From Cupriavidus neocaledonicus (GTDB taxonomy: Bacteria; Pseudomonadota; Gammaproteobacteria; Burkholderiales; Burkholderiaceae), in assembly GCF_000372525.1 (NCBI RefSeq), contig NZ_AQUR01000087.1, forward strand, positions 50,118 through 114,117: 64,000 bases of DNA, written 5' to 3'. The notes beneath the pieces were generated by a model. It searched no databases and was not told where the DNA came from. It was given only the letters and a program-made list of their open reading frames with translations. Shown here piece after piece: positions 8,583 through 19,344 of this stretch. How positions within the stretch are numbered: position 1 is the stretch's first letter; each line of letters begins with the position of its first letter. The position numbers and the translations under genes were made by a program.

Positions 8583-8590
8583 ATGCTTGA
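8561..8590 (+). CDS. Possible nine-codon leader ORF overlapping the hsdM start
   Basis: GTG at 8561 lies 5 nt after a strong AAAGGAG (8549-8555) and reads M-NGQPIADA then TGA at 8588-8590, overlapping the hsdM ATG at 8583. hsdM itself has no ribosome-binding site directly before its ATG. The arrangement suits translational coupling, or alternatively marks a lost in-frame N-terminus of HsdM. Very short, so tentative. Confidence 0.35.
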   Translation: MNGQPIADA

Positions 8591-10136
8591 CGACATCAAA
8601 AAAACCCTCTGGGCCACGGCCGACAAGCTGCGGGCTAACGTGGACGCCGCCGAGTACAAGCACATCGTGCTTGGCCTCATTTTCCTCAAGTACATCTCCG
8701 ACACTTTCACTGCTCGGCGCGCCGAGCTGACCCGGCGCTTTGCCGACGAGCAGGACGAATACTTTCTGCACGACTGCGACGAGGAGATGTTGGCCGAGGA
8801 GCTGGAGGACCGCGACTATTACCGTGAGGTCAACGTCTTCTGGGTGCCAGAGACCGCGCGCTGGGAGAGTCTCCGCAGTGCTGCCAAGCAGACTGACATC
8901 GGCAAGCGCATCGACGAAGCGCTGGCGGAAATCGAAGCGCAGAACTCCAAGCTCAAGGGTATTCTGGACAAGCGCTACGCCCGGGCTCAGTTGCCTGATG
9001 GCAAGCTGGGCGAGCTGGTTGACCTGATTTCCACCATCGGCTTCGGCGAGGACGCCGGCCAGGCGCGGGACGTGCTTGGGCAGGTGTACGAGTATTTCCT
9101 CGGTCAGTTCGCCAGCGCCGAAGGCAAGAAGGGGGGGCAGTTCTACACTCCGGCCTCCATCGTCAAGACGCTGGTCGCGGTGCTGGCGCCGCACCACGGG
9201 AAGGTGTACGACCCGTGCTGTGGCTCGGGCGGCATGTTCGTGCAGTCGGAAAAATTCATCGAAGCCCACGGCGGCAAGCTTGGAGACGTGTCCATCTATG
9301 GGCAGGAATCCAATCCCACCACCTGGCGGCTGGCGGCGATGAACCTCGCTATCCGGGGCATCGACTACAACCTTGGGCGCGAGCCGGCGGATACGTTCGT
9401 GCGCAATCAGCACTCGGACCTGCGCGCTGACTTCGTGCTGGCCAACCCGCCGTTCAACGTCAGCGACTGGTGGCACGGTAGCCTGGAAGGCGACCCGCGG
9501 TGGGTGTACGGCACGCCGCCGCAGGGCAATGCCAACTACGCCTGGCTCCAGCACATGCTGTATCACCTGAAGCCAAACGGCCGCGCCGGCATCGTGCTCG
9601 CCAACGGCTCGATGAGCTCCAGCCAGAACTCCGAGGGCGACATCCGCCGCGCCATGGTCGACGCCGACGCGGTCGAAGTGATGGTGGCGCTCCCAGGCCA
9701 GTTGTTCTTCAACACGCAGATTCCGGCCTGCCTGTGGTTCCTCGCCAAGCAGAAGGCCACGCGCCAAGGTGAAGTGCTCTTCATCGACGCGCGCAAGCTC
9801 GGCAGCATGATTAGCCGAGTGCAGGCCGAACTGACCGACGAGACCATCGAGCGCATCGCCAATACCGTCGCCATGTGGCGCGGCGAGGAAGGCGGCGGCG
9901 AATACGCCGACATCCCCGGCTACTGCCGCAGCGTCAAGCTCGCCGAGATTGCTGAGCACGGCCACGTGCTGACGCCGGGGCGTTACGTCGGCGCCGAGGA
10001 AGTCGAGAACGACGACGAAGCTTTTGCCGACAAGATGCAGAGGCTCACTGAGAAGCTCGGCGAACAGATGGCCAAGGGCGCGGAACTGGACCAGTTGATT
10101 CGGCAGAAGCTGGGGGGGCTGGGGTATGAGTTCTGA
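8583..10136 (+). CDS. hsdM: Type I restriction-modification methyltransferase subunit
   Basis: A 517-residue HsdM. N-terminal helical domain ([24 protein letters not shown]), then an N6-adenine methyltransferase with SAM-binding motif [13 protein letters not shown] at about residues 209-221 and catalytic NPPFN at about 287-291. With HsdS it methylates adenine in a bipartite target; with HsdR it cuts unmodified DNA. Its last 11 bases overlap hsdS. Codon usage and GC are closer to the chromosome than those of the CBASS genes, so the R-M set was probably acquired separately. Confidence 0.95.
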   Translation: MLDDIKKTLWATADKLRANVDAAEYKHIVLGLIFLKYISDTFTARRAELTRRFADEQDEYFLHDCDEEMLAEELEDRDYYREVNVFWVPETARWESLRSAAKQTDIGKRIDEALAEIEAQNSKLKGILDKRYARAQLPDGKLGELVDLISTIGFGEDAGQARDVLGQVYEYFLGQFASAEGKKGGQFYTPASIVKTLVAVLAPHHGKVYDPCCGSGGMFVQSEKFIEAHGGKLGDVSIYGQESNPTTWRLAAMNLAIRGIDYNLGREPADTFVRNQHSDLRADFVLANPPFNVSDWWHGSLEGDPRWVYGTPPQGNANYAWLQHMLYHLKPNGRAGIVLANGSMSSSQNSEGDIRRAMVDADAVEVMVALPGQLFFNTQIPACLWFLAKQKATRQGEVLFIDARKLGSMISRVQAELTDETIERIANTVAMWRGEEGGGEYADIPGYCRSVKLAEIAEHGHVLTPGRYVGAEEVENDDEAFADKMQRLTEKLGEQMAKGAELDQLIRQKLGGLGYEF

Positions 10137-11439
10137 CTCCACTAAGACCGTTCGTGACTTTGTATCACTTGTTCGAGGGACAACATACAAAGGGGACCTA
10201 GTTGGCAAACCTGGACCCGCGCTACTTGGATTAGGGTCAATTCAACCGGGTGGAGGGTTTCGGGAGGAGGACTTTAAGACGTACGGCGGTGATTGTCCTT
10301 CCAAGTTGATGCTGGCCCCCGGCGACTTGTTTGCATCGCTCAAAGGGGCGACTAAGGACGGGAAGATGATTGGTTCAGTCGCTCGAGTTCCGGAATCAGT
10401 TCCGTCCGGTCGACTGACCCAAGACACCGTGAAGCTCCAATTCCTCCAGCCGAACAAAGAGATAGAAAACTATCTTTACTGGGTGCTTCGCTCCCCCCAG
10501 TACCGTGAGTATTGCGCCGGCCGCGCAATGGGAAGTGCGGTCGTAGCAATGAGCAGAGAGGACTTCCTTTCGTATGAAGTCCCTCCCTTCACGTCTTTTC
10601 GCTCGAACACGGTCGATTTGCTTGAAGAGATTGAGAAAAGGGAGCGCCTCCTGCGCGAAACCAATGCCACGCTGGAAGCCATCGCCCAGGCCCTGTTCAA
10701 GTCTTGGTTTGTTAATTTCGACCCCGTTCGCGCCAAACAGGAAGAACGCGCGCCTGAAGGCATGGATGAAACCACAGCCGCGCTGTTTCCGGACGGATTC
10801 GAGGAGTCACAGCTGGGCTTGGTGCCGAAGGGGTGGCGGGTGCTGTCGCTTGGTGAGGTAGTGGACACTGTTGGCGGCGCGACGCCCGATACTAAAGAAC
10901 CTGACTTTTGGGACCCTGCGGAGTTTTGCTGGACGACGCCGAAAGACCTTTCTGGAATGCAAGCGCCTGTGCTGCTGAGCACAGAGCGAAAGCTATCGGC
11001 CAAAGGGTTGGCAAAAATCAGTTCGGGATTGTTGCCGACAGGCACATTGCTGATGTCGTCCCGCGCTCCGATTGGCTATTTGGCTATCGCACAAACACGG
11101 CTTGCCATCAATCAGGGGTACATCGCCATGCCACCAGGCAGTACTTTGCCACCGTTGTACATGCTCTTCTGGTGCAGGCAGAACATGGAGGGCATAAAGG
11201 CGAGGGCCAATGGTTCTACCTTTATGGAGATAAGCAAGAAGGCGTTTCGTCCAATCCCCATACTCGTGCCGCCCGGGTCTGTCATTCAAGCTTTTACCGA
11301 CGTTGTCGCAGCTCTTTTTGACCAAATTGTTGAAAACGAAAAACAGGCCCAAACGTTAGCTGAACTGCGAGATGCTCTGCTCCCCCGCCTGATTTCTGGC
11401 CAACTGCGTCTGCCTGAAGTCGAAGCGCTCGTCGCCTGA
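10126..11439 (+). CDS. hsdS: Type I restriction-modification specificity subunit
   Basis: A 437-residue HsdS with the two-half layout: target recognition domain 1 (about residues 1-165), a conserved coiled-coil spacer ([33 protein letters not shown]), target recognition domain 2 (about 230-385), and a second spacer ([23 protein letters not shown]). The two TRDs set the two half-sites of the recognition sequence. The TRD-coding parts are AT-richer than the spacers, usual for a subunit that swaps domains. The start overlaps the hsdM stop; hsdR follows 8 bp later. Confidence 0.93.
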   Translation: MSSDSTKTVRDFVSLVRGTTYKGDLVGKPGPALLGLGSIQPGGGFREEDFKTYGGDCPSKLMLAPGDLFASLKGATKDGKMIGSVARVPESVPSGRLTQDTVKLQFLQPNKEIENYLYWVLRSPQYREYCAGRAMGSAVVAMSREDFLSYEVPPFTSFRSNTVDLLEEIEKRERLLRETNATLEAIAQALFKSWFVNFDPVRAKQEERAPEGMDETTAALFPDGFEESQLGLVPKGWRVLSLGEVVDTVGGATPDTKEPDFWDPAEFCWTTPKDLSGMQAPVLLSTERKLSAKGLAKISSGLLPTGTLLMSSRAPIGYLAIAQTRLAINQGYIAMPPGSTLPPLYMLFWCRQNMEGIKARANGSTFMEISKKAFRPIPILVPPGSVIQAFTDVVAALFDQIVENEKQAQTLAELRDALLPRLISGQLRLPEVEALVA

Positions 11440-11447
11440 GGACGACC

Positions 11448-14400
11448 ATGACCGAAGACCAACTCGAGCAGGAATCGCTGGGCTGGCTGGCCGATGTCGG
11501 CTATCACTGCCTTTTCGGCCCCGACCTCGCCCCAGAGGGGACCAACCCGGAGCGGGCTGATTACAGGCAGGTGCTGTTGCTCGAGCGGCTGCGCGGCGCG
11601 ATTTCTCGCCTCAACCCTGCAATACCGCTCCAGGCGCGCGAGGATGCCTTGCGTCAGGTGCAGGACCTGGGCATTCCGGCGCTCTTGTCGGCCAACCGGC
11701 GTTTCCACCAATTGCTGGTGGGCGGCGTGCCGGTGGCGTACCAGAAGGATGGCGAGACGCGCGGCGATTTCGTGCGGCTCGTCGACTGGGCGAACCCAGC
11801 TGCCAATGAATGGGTCACGGTCAATCAATTTGCCATCAAGGGGGCGCATCACACTCGTCGTCCCGACGTGATGCTTTTCGTCAATGGCCTGCCGCTGGTG
11901 CTGCTGGAGCTGAAGAACCCGGCTGACCAGAACGCAGACATCTGGAAGGCGTACGACCAGATTCAGACCTACAAGGCGCAGATTCCGGATGTCTTCCAGT
12001 ACAACGAAATCCTTGTGATTTCCGACGGCTCGCAGGCGCGCATGGGCTCGCTTTCAGCCAACGCAGAGCGCTTCATGCAGTGGCGCACCATCGACGGCGT
12101 CACGCTCGACCCGCTGGGTCAGTTCAACGAGCTGGAGACGCTGGTGCGCGGCGTGCTGGCACCGGCCTACCTGCTGGACTATCTGCGCTTCTTCATACTG
12201 TTCGAGGACGACGGCACGCTGGTCAAGAAGATTGCGGGCTACCACCAGTTCCACGCGGTCCGAGCCGCCATCCAGCAGGTGGTGGCGGCATCGCGCCCCG
12301 GCGCGAACCACAAGGGTGGTGTGGTCTGGCACACGCAGGGCAGTGGAAAGAGCATCACCATGACCTGCTTCGCCGCACGCGTGATGCAGGAAGCGGCGAT
12401 GGAGAACCCAACCATCGTTGTCATCACCGACCGCAACGACCTCGACGGCCAGTTGTTCGGGGTGTTTTCGCTGGCACAGGACCTGTTGCGCGAACAGCCG
12501 GTTCAGGCCGGGACCCGACAGGATTTGCGCGCCAAGCTCGCCAACCGGCCATCCGGCGGCATCGTGTTCGCCACCATCCAGAAGTTCATGCCCGGTGAAG
12601 ATGAGGACACCTTCCCCGTGCTCTCGGACCGGCACAACATCGTGGTCATCGCCGATGAGGCGCATCGCACCCAGTACGGCTTTGAAGCGCAACTGAAAGG
12701 CAAGCCGGGTCAGGAGAAGTATCAGGTGGGCTACGCGCAGCACCTGCGCGATGCGCTGCCCAATGCCACCTTTGTGGCGTTTACTGGCACACCGGTTTCG
12801 AGCGAGGACCGTGATACGCGCGCGGTCTTCGGCGAGTACATCCACGTCTACGACATGCAGCAGGCCAAGGAGGATGGTGCCACGGTTGCCATCTACTTCG
12901 AGTCGCGCCTAGCCAAGCTGTCGCTCAAGGCCGAGGACCTGCCGCATATCGATGCGGAAGTAGACGAACTGGCCGAGGACGAAGAGGAAAGCCAGCAGGC
13001 CAAACTCAAGAGCCGCTGGGCTGCGCTGGAAAAGGTCGTCGGCGCCGAACCGCGCGTGGCCGCCGTGGCTGCAGACCTGGTGGCGCACTTCGAGGAGCGC
13101 AACAAGGCCCAGAACGGCAAGGCTATGGTGGTGGCGATGAGCCGCGAGATTTGCGTCCACCTTTACGACGAAATCATCAAGCTTCGCCCGGAGTGGCACG
13201 ACCCGGACCCGGAGAAAGGCGCCCTCAAAATCGTCATGACTGGCTCGGCCAGTGACAAGGCGCTGCTGCGGCCCCATATCTACAGCGGCCAGGTCAAGAA
13301 GCGGTTGGAGAAGCGTTTCAAGGACCCGGCCGACCCGCTGCGCATGGTCATCGTGCGCGACATGTGGCTCACCGGCTTCGATGCACCCTGCGTGCACACC
13401 TTGTACGTCGATAAGCCCATGAAGGGCCACAACCTGATGCAGGCGATTGCGCGAGTGAACCGCGTTTTCAAGGACAAGCAGGGCGGGCTGGTTGTCGACT
13501 ACATTGGCATCGCCAACGAGCTGAAGAACGCGCTGAGGGAGTACACGGCGAGCCACGGGCGTGGACGGCCCACCGTCGACGCGGCCGAAGCGTACGCCGT
13601 GCTGGAAGAGAAGCTCGACATCCTGCGTGGCATGCTCCACGGCTACAACTACAGCGGCTTCCTGACCGGTGGCCACAAGTGCCTCGCGGGGGCGGCCAAC
13701 CATGTATTGGGCCTGGAAGATGGCAAGAAGCGCTTTGCCGATACGGCGCTCGCCATGAGCAAGGCCTTTACGCTGTGCTGTACGCTCGATGAAGCCAAGG
13801 CCGTGCGCGAGGAAGTGGCCTTCATGCAGGCCGTGAAGGTCATCCTCACCAAGCGCGAGCTGAGCGACAAGAAAAAGACCAACGAGGAACGCGAACTCGC
13901 CATCCGGCAAATCATCAGTTCGGCCGTGGTGTCGGAAAAGGTGGTGGACGTCTTCGAGGCGGTCGGGCTCGACAAGCCCAACATCGGTATCCTGGACGAA
14001 TCCTTCCTCGCCGAGGTCCGCAACTTGCCCGAGCGCAACCTCGCCGTGGAACTGCTCGAACGGCTGCTGGAGGGGGAAATCAAGAGTCGCTTCTCGGGCA
14101 ACGTGGTGCAGGAGAAGAAATTCTCCGAAATGCTCGCCAACGTCGTCACGCGCTACCAGAACCGCGCGATTGAAACCGCCCAGGTCATTGAAGAGCTTAT
14201 CGACATGGCCAAGAAGTTCCACGCCGCTGCTACCCGGGGCGAGGAACTGGGATTGACCGAAGACGAAATTCGCTTCTATGACGCGCTCGCCAACAACGAG
14301 TCAGCCGTCCGCGAGCTGGCCGACGAGACGCTCAAGAAGATTGCGCACGAGCTCACCGAAAGCCTGCGCCAGAACATCACGGTGGACTGGTCGGAGCGGG

Positions 14401-14534
14401 AGAGCGTACGTGCCAAATTGCGGCTGATGGTCAAGCGCATCCTTCGCAAATACAAATACCCACCGGACCAGCAGGACGGCGCTGTGGAGTTGGTGTTGCA
14501 GCAGGCGCAGGCGTTGGGTGAGGCTTGGAGCTAG
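11448..14534 (+). CDS. hsdR: Type I restriction endonuclease subunit
   Basis: A 1028-residue HsdR. N-terminal nuclease core with RPD140 ... LLELK (Glu154-x-Lys156), the D-ExK pattern; SF2 translocase with Walker [10 protein letters not shown] near residue 300, DEAHR near 403 and FTGTP soon after; C-terminal helical region for assembly (to [17 protein letters not shown] end). It drives ATP-dependent DNA translocation and cuts unmodified DNA at a distance. All key motifs are present, so the three-gene system looks intact. Last gene of the hsdMSR operon. Confidence 0.95.
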   Translation: MTEDQLEQESLGWLADVGYHCLFGPDLAPEGTNPERADYRQVLLLERLRGAISRLNPAIPLQAREDALRQVQDLGIPALLSANRRFHQLLVGGVPVAYQKDGETRGDFVRLVDWANPAANEWVTVNQFAIKGAHHTRRPDVMLFVNGLPLVLLELKNPADQNADIWKAYDQIQTYKAQIPDVFQYNEILVISDGSQARMGSLSANAERFMQWRTIDGVTLDPLGQFNELETLVRGVLAPAYLLDYLRFFILFEDDGTLVKKIAGYHQFHAVRAAIQQVVAASRPGANHKGGVVWHTQGSGKSITMTCFAARVMQEAAMENPTIVVITDRNDLDGQLFGVFSLAQDLLREQPVQAGTRQDLRAKLANRPSGGIVFATIQKFMPGEDEDTFPVLSDRHNIVVIADEAHRTQYGFEAQLKGKPGQEKYQVGYAQHLRDALPNATFVAFTGTPVSSEDRDTRAVFGEYIHVYDMQQAKEDGATVAIYFESRLAKLSLKAEDLPHIDAEVDELAEDEEESQQAKLKSRWAALEKVVGAEPRVAAVAADLVAHFEERNKAQNGKAMVVAMSREICVHLYDEIIKLRPEWHDPDPEKGALKIVMTGSASDKALLRPHIYSGQVKKRLEKRFKDPADPLRMVIVRDMWLTGFDAPCVHTLYVDKPMKGHNLMQAIARVNRVFKDKQGGLVVDYIGIANELKNALREYTASHGRGRPTVDAAEAYAVLEEKLDILRGMLHGYNYSGFLTGGHKCLAGAANHVLGLEDGKKRFADTALAMSKAFTLCCTLDEAKAVREEVAFMQAVKVILTKRELSDKKKTNEERELAIRQIISSAVVSEKVVDVFEAVGLDKPNIGILDESFLAEVRNLPERNLAVELLERLLEGEIKSRFSGNVVQEKKFSEMLANVVTRYQNRAIETAQVIEELIDMAKKFHAAATRGEELGLTEDEIRFYDALANNESAVRELADETLKKIAHELTESLRQNITVDWSERESVRAKLRLMVKRILRKYKYPPDQQDGAVELVLQQAQALGEAWS

Positions 14535-14609
14535 CCTGCCGCTGCGGTGGCGCTGTGAGTCGACAGCCCTACCAAGCATGGACTCGAGAGAATTGTTCGA
14601 GTACTGAGA

Positions 14610-15596
14610 ATGACGACCGTGAGATTACCCGTGACCCTGGACCGGGGTCGATTGCCACAACTGTTTGCCGAACTTGACGCTGCTCGTGACCATCCTGAGG
14701 TATCGGTCGACTTCGCGCCAATGCGGTTCTCTTTGCCAACGGGAATGCTTGCGTTGGGCTCGAAGCTGCGAGAGTGGGTGCAATACAGGAAAGAGAGGAA
14801 TTTTTCGTCTAGTGCGTTGGGAATTAACAACGCTCGACAGGCTCACTCGTATCTTATGCACATGGGGTTCTTTCACTTCATTGGCTTAGAGGCGGGGAAT
14901 GAAGTCGGCGAAGCTCGAGGTTCTCGCAGCTATGTGCCGATTACTCGCATATCTCGACCGGAGGTCGACGTTGGCCAGCGAGGCGTGGAGGAGTGGTATG
15001 CCGCGATTGAAGCGGAAGCGCGCAAGGTTGCCGGCGTTCTCGCCGGATTTGATGATTCGCAACCGCTCAGAGCATACTCGTACTCCATCCGAGAGGTCAT
15101 TCGAAACGTATTCGAGCACTCGCAGGCAGCTGAGTGCTACATCTGTGGGCAGCGCTGGAACAACGGGCAGGTGGAGATTGCGATTCTCGATGAGGGAATC
15201 GGGATTGCAAGGACGCTCTCAGAGGCCCATGGGATTGCGTCGCATGCACAAGCGCTACAGCTCGCAATTCGACCCGGTATCTCGAGAACAAGCAACTACA
15301 GCGCGCAGCAGAATGTCTATGACAACTCCGGGTTCGGCCTGTATGTCATGAGTGAGTTGGGCGCCAACTTTGGGTGGTTTGTTTTGGGCAGCGGCGACGC
15401 ACTGCTATACGGATACCAGCGTCAACGAGAGGTGAGCGCTGCATCTTTCCGCGGCACTTTCTTTGGCATGAGGTTTCTCAATACACCCGCAGACACTAGG
15501 TCGGTACTCAACGACATCATCGCAGCGGGAGAGGAAGATGCTCGCCAAGCTGGCATTCGGATGCGAGCTTCGGGACGAAGCCGAATTGTTCTGTAG
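14610..15596 (+). CDS. GHKL (HATPase_c) ATP-binding protein of unknown function
   Basis: A 328-residue protein. The N-terminal ~120 residues resemble a STAS-like/DUF4325-type fold (LPVTLDRGRLPQLF ... VSVDFAPMRF). Next comes a histidine-kinase-like ATPase domain with N-box SIREVIRNVFEHSQ near residues 155-168, G1 box LDEGIGIA near 193-201 and G2 box NSGFGLYVMSEL near 238-249. No dimerisation histidine, receiver or transmembrane helix is present, so it is not an ordinary sensor kinase; anti-sigma-like or defence GHKL ATPases are alternatives. It sits between the R-M and SPARDA systems, 75 bp after hsdR. Function unknown. Confidence 0.72.
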   Translation: MTTVRLPVTLDRGRLPQLFAELDAARDHPEVSVDFAPMRFSLPTGMLALGSKLREWVQYRKERNFSSSALGINNARQAHSYLMHMGFFHFIGLEAGNEVGEARGSRSYVPITRISRPEVDVGQRGVEEWYAAIEAEARKVAGVLAGFDDSQPLRAYSYSIREVIRNVFEHSQAAECYICGQRWNNGQVEIAILDEGIGIARTLSEAHGIASHAQALQLAIRPGISRTSNYSAQQNVYDNSGFGLYVMSELGANFGWFVLGSGDALLYGYQRQREVSAASFRGTFFGMRFLNTPADTRSVLNDIIAAGEEDARQAGIRMRASGRSRIVL

Positions 15597-15627
15597 TGCG
15601 GGTCTACAACGGACTCTACGTTTCGGT

Positions 15628-16284
15628 CTATGCAGTAGGCGCTGGCGGAGGAGGAAATGCAAAACTCTTGGACCACTCGTCCTCCGAAACGCGTCGGCGT
15701 TCTAGGACTTGGGCGCGCAGCTGCAGACGCTGTTCGAACACTTCATGAACCCACCCGTAGTGATGACCCGCTAGGTCGGCGGGGCCGAGACCCGCCGAAG
15801 CGCGTAGGGCAACCGCCAACTTCCACGCTTTTTGGGCGTACTCAGCGGCCTCGCATGCCTTCTCTGCAGCGACATCCGCCGGGTCATCAGCATGCTCGGC
15901 ATAGTCCGAGATGTAAGAAAGAACACCATTCGCTGCTTCTACGAAGTCTTTGAGTTGGGCAGCCTCGTCCTTTCTGAGAGCTTTCCAGTTGAAGGCGTCA
16001 GATATAGTAAAAGTTGGGAACTGGACCGCGTAGTACGGCTCCCATGACTGCTCATCCCACGAAACAGGCGGTGCGGCCCGCTCGGCTGCTATCGCGTCGC
16101 CGCCAGCTTTCACGAATCGCTCCAGCTGGACTGCGGCATCCAAGAGCGCATGGTGGCGTTCGTGCTGACGATTTTTGCGTTCCCTGTGGCTGGTTTGAAG
16201 CCAATTGATGCCCGCACTAACCGCCGCGCCAACAACGGCTGACGACGCGATAAGCTTGATGTAGTCAGTGGTGTCGAGAGGCAT
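15628..16284 (-). CDS. Single-pass membrane-anchored protein of unknown function
   Basis: A 218-residue protein starting MPLDTTDYIKLIASSAVVGA. One N-terminal transmembrane helix (residues 8-26) is followed by a charged, helical cytoplasmic domain (ERKNRQHERHHALLDAAVQLERFV ...) and a proline-rich C-terminus (FPPPPAPTA). No family recognised. It is convergent with the GHKL ATPase gene (31 bp between stops) and divergent from the SPARDA operon. Start chosen at 16284 because the extra 32 codons upstream are arginine-rich and not protein-like; the ribosome-binding site is weak. Confidence 0.6.
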   Translation of the reverse strand: MPLDTTDYIKLIASSAVVGAAVSAGINWLQTSHRERKNRQHERHHALLDAAVQLERFVKAGGDAIAAERAAPPVSWDEQSWEPYYAVQFPTFTISDAFNWKALRKDEAAQLKDFVEAANGVLSYISDYAEHADDPADVAAEKACEAAEYAQKAWKLAVALRASAGLGPADLAGHHYGWVHEVFEQRLQLRAQVLERRRVSEDEWSKSFAFPPPPAPTA

Positions 16285-16532
16285 GGTCAATTTTCGTTCA
16301 CGGCGGCACCTGCGCGGCCGGTTGAGTGAATCATACCCAGATTCCACCGCCAGGCGCCAAGAGGTACCGCGCAGACTCACTTCAACCCGGTCTCTGATGA
16401 ATCTGACGCTATAGGCTCCCTTGTGTATTTGCCAGCATTACAATGGTTGGCGTCTCAAATCCATGTATCGAAAGTCCGTATTACGTCTCTGGCTAGCCGG
16501 ATAACCTCAGAAGTAGGTCTATTGGATAAGAA

Positions 16533-17852
16533 ATGAGCGAGAAAAAGCTGACCGACAGCCAACTGTTGGGCACCCAGGGAACGGGCCTGATTGAACTAAC
16601 GGTCTCTCGGATGGGACTGGTCTGGAGACCGACGGCGCAACACGACGCCGGCATCGACGGCGAAATTGAGATTCGCGACGCTGCCAACGGTCGGATGACT
16701 GGTATGCTGCTCAAGGTACAGAGTAAAGCGGTCTCGGAGTTCAAGAACGAGACGGATGCCGGTTTCGACTATTGGCCGGATTCCAGAGATATGGGCTACT
16801 GGCTCGGACATAGTGTCCCCGTAGTCCTCATCGTGTCGAGACCAAGTACAAACGAGTGCTACTGGCAGGTCATCAAGCCTCCCACAGAAGGGGGCGAGAA
16901 GCGGCTTCGATTCGTTAAGGCCAGGGATGTTCTAGACGAAAGCAGCAAAGGCAGGCTCATTGAGGTCGCCCAGGCGGCTTCACCCCGGGGCGTTGCGCCC
17001 GCGCTGGTAAAGCGCGAGACGCTCGTCAGCAACCTGCTGCCGGTCACGAAGCTGCCAGAGCGACTTTACCTGGCGGAAACCCCTTATCGGACGGCCAAGG
17101 ACCTTGGTGCGGCATTGCGTGAAGCCAATCTGCGGCTCGAGTTTGTTCTGAAGAACGAACGAATACTTGCGGTGCGCGACCTAACTGAGCCGCGCTATCA
17201 AAACTTGTGCGACCGAGGCACCGTGGAAGACTTCGGTGTCAAGGAGTGGGCCGCATCACCTGACGCTGACAGGCAGCGCGACTTTGTGAACCTCATAAAC
17301 AGCTGTCTGCGAGAGAAACTGCGGTCAATGCCCGAGGCGCTTCGCTTTGACAAAGCTACGAAATGCTTCTTCTTCCCCCCGTCCGAAAGCAAGACGCCGT
17401 ACGACTATGCTTATCGTGGGGACAAGAAGGCCACGGCACGAGAAGTATTCAAAGAGCTCCGCAATAAGCAGAAGAAGCATCTGATGGGCTTCCGGCATTC
17501 AGCAATGAAGGCGCAGTTCTACCGGTTTGGCGGCGATTGGTATCTCGAAGTTACGCCGACGTATTTCTTTACCAAGAACGGCATCGAGCAAAGCAAGTGG
17601 CATGAAGACTGGCTGAAGGGTATCAAAGAGCTCGAAAAGAACGGCGCAATTCGTGGGCAACTGATGATGTGGGCCGACCTTCTACGTAACCCTCCAGGCC
17701 TGTTTGACGAGGGCTATCCATTTCTCGACTTCGGCCCCCCTGCCTCGTTCGGTATTGACCGCGGTATCGATGACAACGCGTGGACGTCATCGGATAGCGA
17801 CGATAAACAGCAAAGCGACACCCCCTCCGCACCATTGTTCGAGCTTGGATGA
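16533..17852 (+). CDS. DREN (DUF4365) nuclease-APAZ protein, SPARDA effector
   Basis: A 439-residue protein. The N-terminal ~160 residues are a DUF4365 PD-(D/E)XK-like nuclease: Glu21, GIDGEIEI with Asp42, and the core-lysine motif KVQSK with Gln63 and Lys65. The rest (about 165-439) is the all-helix/beta APAZ region that binds short Argonautes in place of N and PAZ domains. Its stop overlaps the start of the short Argonaute gene (ATGA), so both proteins are made together. In SPARDA systems the complex is triggered by guide-directed recognition of invader nucleic acid and then degrades DNA and RNA indiscriminately. All expected nuclease residues are visible. Confidence 0.85.
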   Translation: MSEKKLTDSQLLGTQGTGLIELTVSRMGLVWRPTAQHDAGIDGEIEIRDAANGRMTGMLLKVQSKAVSEFKNETDAGFDYWPDSRDMGYWLGHSVPVVLIVSRPSTNECYWQVIKPPTEGGEKRLRFVKARDVLDESSKGRLIEVAQAASPRGVAPALVKRETLVSNLLPVTKLPERLYLAETPYRTAKDLGAALREANLRLEFVLKNERILAVRDLTEPRYQNLCDRGTVEDFGVKEWAASPDADRQRDFVNLINSCLREKLRSMPEALRFDKATKCFFFPPSESKTPYDYAYRGDKKATAREVFKELRNKQKKHLMGFRHSAMKAQFYRFGGDWYLEVTPTYFFTKNGIEQSKWHEDWLKGIKELEKNGAIRGQLMMWADLLRNPPGLFDEGYPFLDFGPPASFGIDRGIDDNAWTSSDSDDKQQSDTPSAPLFELG

Positions 17853-19300
17853 TGAAACTTGACCTCTTAGAAGAGCCAGAGCTAGAGTTCGGCGGCCTTC
17901 ACAGGCATGTCGATATGCGCCAAGGAATCGCTCTGTTTGGCCCGCTCGACAGCATTGAGGGGCAACCGCGCCGCATTCGCCTGGGAGTAGTCGGCACCCA
18001 ACAAACGGTAGACGGCATCCTCCAGTGGCTCGAGCGTAGCAAGGCTGGCATTAAGGCTAAGGCCAGTCGACAGCCGCACCTATTCCCGGACTTCCCTGGC
18101 TTTGGGCCTGACTCGCCGTTCCGCGCAGAGTTCAATATCGACTCAAGCTCAGTACGAACTTTGTCAAGCCGAGAACTGAGTCGCATCACAGCACAATCCG
18201 AACTCATGGCCGTGGCCGATGGGCAGTCATTGCTCTCTGACGAAGTTCAGGCTATCAGCGAATCAGGGCGGCCGGATGTGGTCATTGTGGGCGTCCCGCC
18301 GGAACTGGTGGCGCTGGAGGATGAGGAAGCTAGCGAAGCGACAGCCGAGTTCAACCCTAAGCAAGATGCCCTCGAATATGGCAGCACGTTTGACCTCCGC
18401 AATATGCTGAAAGCCAAGGTCATGCGAATGAACCAACCCATTCAGCTCGTGCTACCGCAAACGTACGATGACGCGGCGAAGGGAAAGAAGAGCAAGAAAG
18501 GGGAGAAGCGCACGCTACAGGACGAGGCTACCAGGGCGTGGAATTTCCACACGGCTCTTTATTACAAGGCGAACTATCGGCCTTGGCGTATCGTACGCGA
18601 CCCTTCCGAGCTTCATGCATGCTTTGTTGGCATCAGCTTCTATCGCTCACTGGACCAAGCGAGTCTGGTGACGAGCATGGCGCAAGTCTATGACGAACGC
18701 GGCGAGGGAGTAATCGTACGTGGTAAGGCAGTTGAACTCTCCAAGGACGACAGACAACCGCACCTCTCTCGCAATGACGCTCATCTGCTACTTACCACCG
18801 CATTGAAGGAGTACAGGCGCGAACATAAACACCTGCCAGCGCGAGTGGTTCTGCATAAAAGCTCGAAGTACAGCAAAGAAGAGCTCGATGGATTCAACGG
18901 CGCGGTCGACGACCAGGGACTAGAGACCGCCGATTTCTTGGTAGTGACGAAGTCGTTCACCCGATTGTTTCGCGAAGGAACCTATCCCCCGCTGAGAGGG
19001 ACAATGCTGAGATTGGACGAAGCGAATCACCTTCTTTACACCAGAGGGAGCGTGCCGTACTACGCCACGTACCCAGGGATGTACGTTCCCCGGCCATTGA
19101 AGTTTCAGATTGCACAGGCGGACACCAGCCCGCGCAAGCTTGCGGAAGAGATTCTGGCCCTGACGAAGCTCAACTGGAATAACACCCAGTTTGACGGCGC
19201 GGAGCCCATCACGATGCGTGTTGCACATCAGGTCGGGAAGGTTCTCAAGTATGTGCTGGAGGGCGATGTAGTGCAGCCTCGCTACAGCTTCTATATGTAA
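17849..19300 (+). CDS. Short prokaryotic Argonaute (MID-PIWI), SPARDA guide-binding subunit
   Basis: A 483-residue protein, the size of short pAgos that have only MID and PIWI domains. The MID part holds PDVVIVGVPPELV; the PIWI part holds HACFVGISFYRSLD near residues 255-268, the block TKLNWNNTQFDG ... PITMRVAHQVGKVLKY, and the typical C-terminal YSFYM. The first catalytic Asp of slicing Argonautes is Ser here (VGIS), so it should bind guide and target but not cut; the partner encoded just upstream supplies the nuclease. Starts ATGATG at 17849, overlapping the partner's TGA. Confidence 0.9.
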   Translation: MMKLDLLEEPELEFGGLHRHVDMRQGIALFGPLDSIEGQPRRIRLGVVGTQQTVDGILQWLERSKAGIKAKASRQPHLFPDFPGFGPDSPFRAEFNIDSSSVRTLSSRELSRITAQSELMAVADGQSLLSDEVQAISESGRPDVVIVGVPPELVALEDEEASEATAEFNPKQDALEYGSTFDLRNMLKAKVMRMNQPIQLVLPQTYDDAAKGKKSKKGEKRTLQDEATRAWNFHTALYYKANYRPWRIVRDPSELHACFVGISFYRSLDQASLVTSMAQVYDERGEGVIVRGKAVELSKDDRQPHLSRNDAHLLLTTALKEYRREHKHLPARVVLHKSSKYSKEELDGFNGAVDDQGLETADFLVVTKSFTRLFREGTYPPLRGTMLRLDEANHLLYTRGSVPYYATYPGMYVPRPLKFQIAQADTSPRKLAEEILALTKLNWNNTQFDGAEPITMRVAHQVGKVLKYVLEGDVVQPRYSFYM

Positions 19301-19344
19301 TCGGACCCTCCAGACACTGAGTGCCCTGAAGGTATCGCCGCATC

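Noticed and set aside
17849..19300. Slicing (long) Argonaute
   Set aside because: Only MID-PIWI length, the first catalytic Asp is Ser, and the APAZ-nuclease partner is adjacent.
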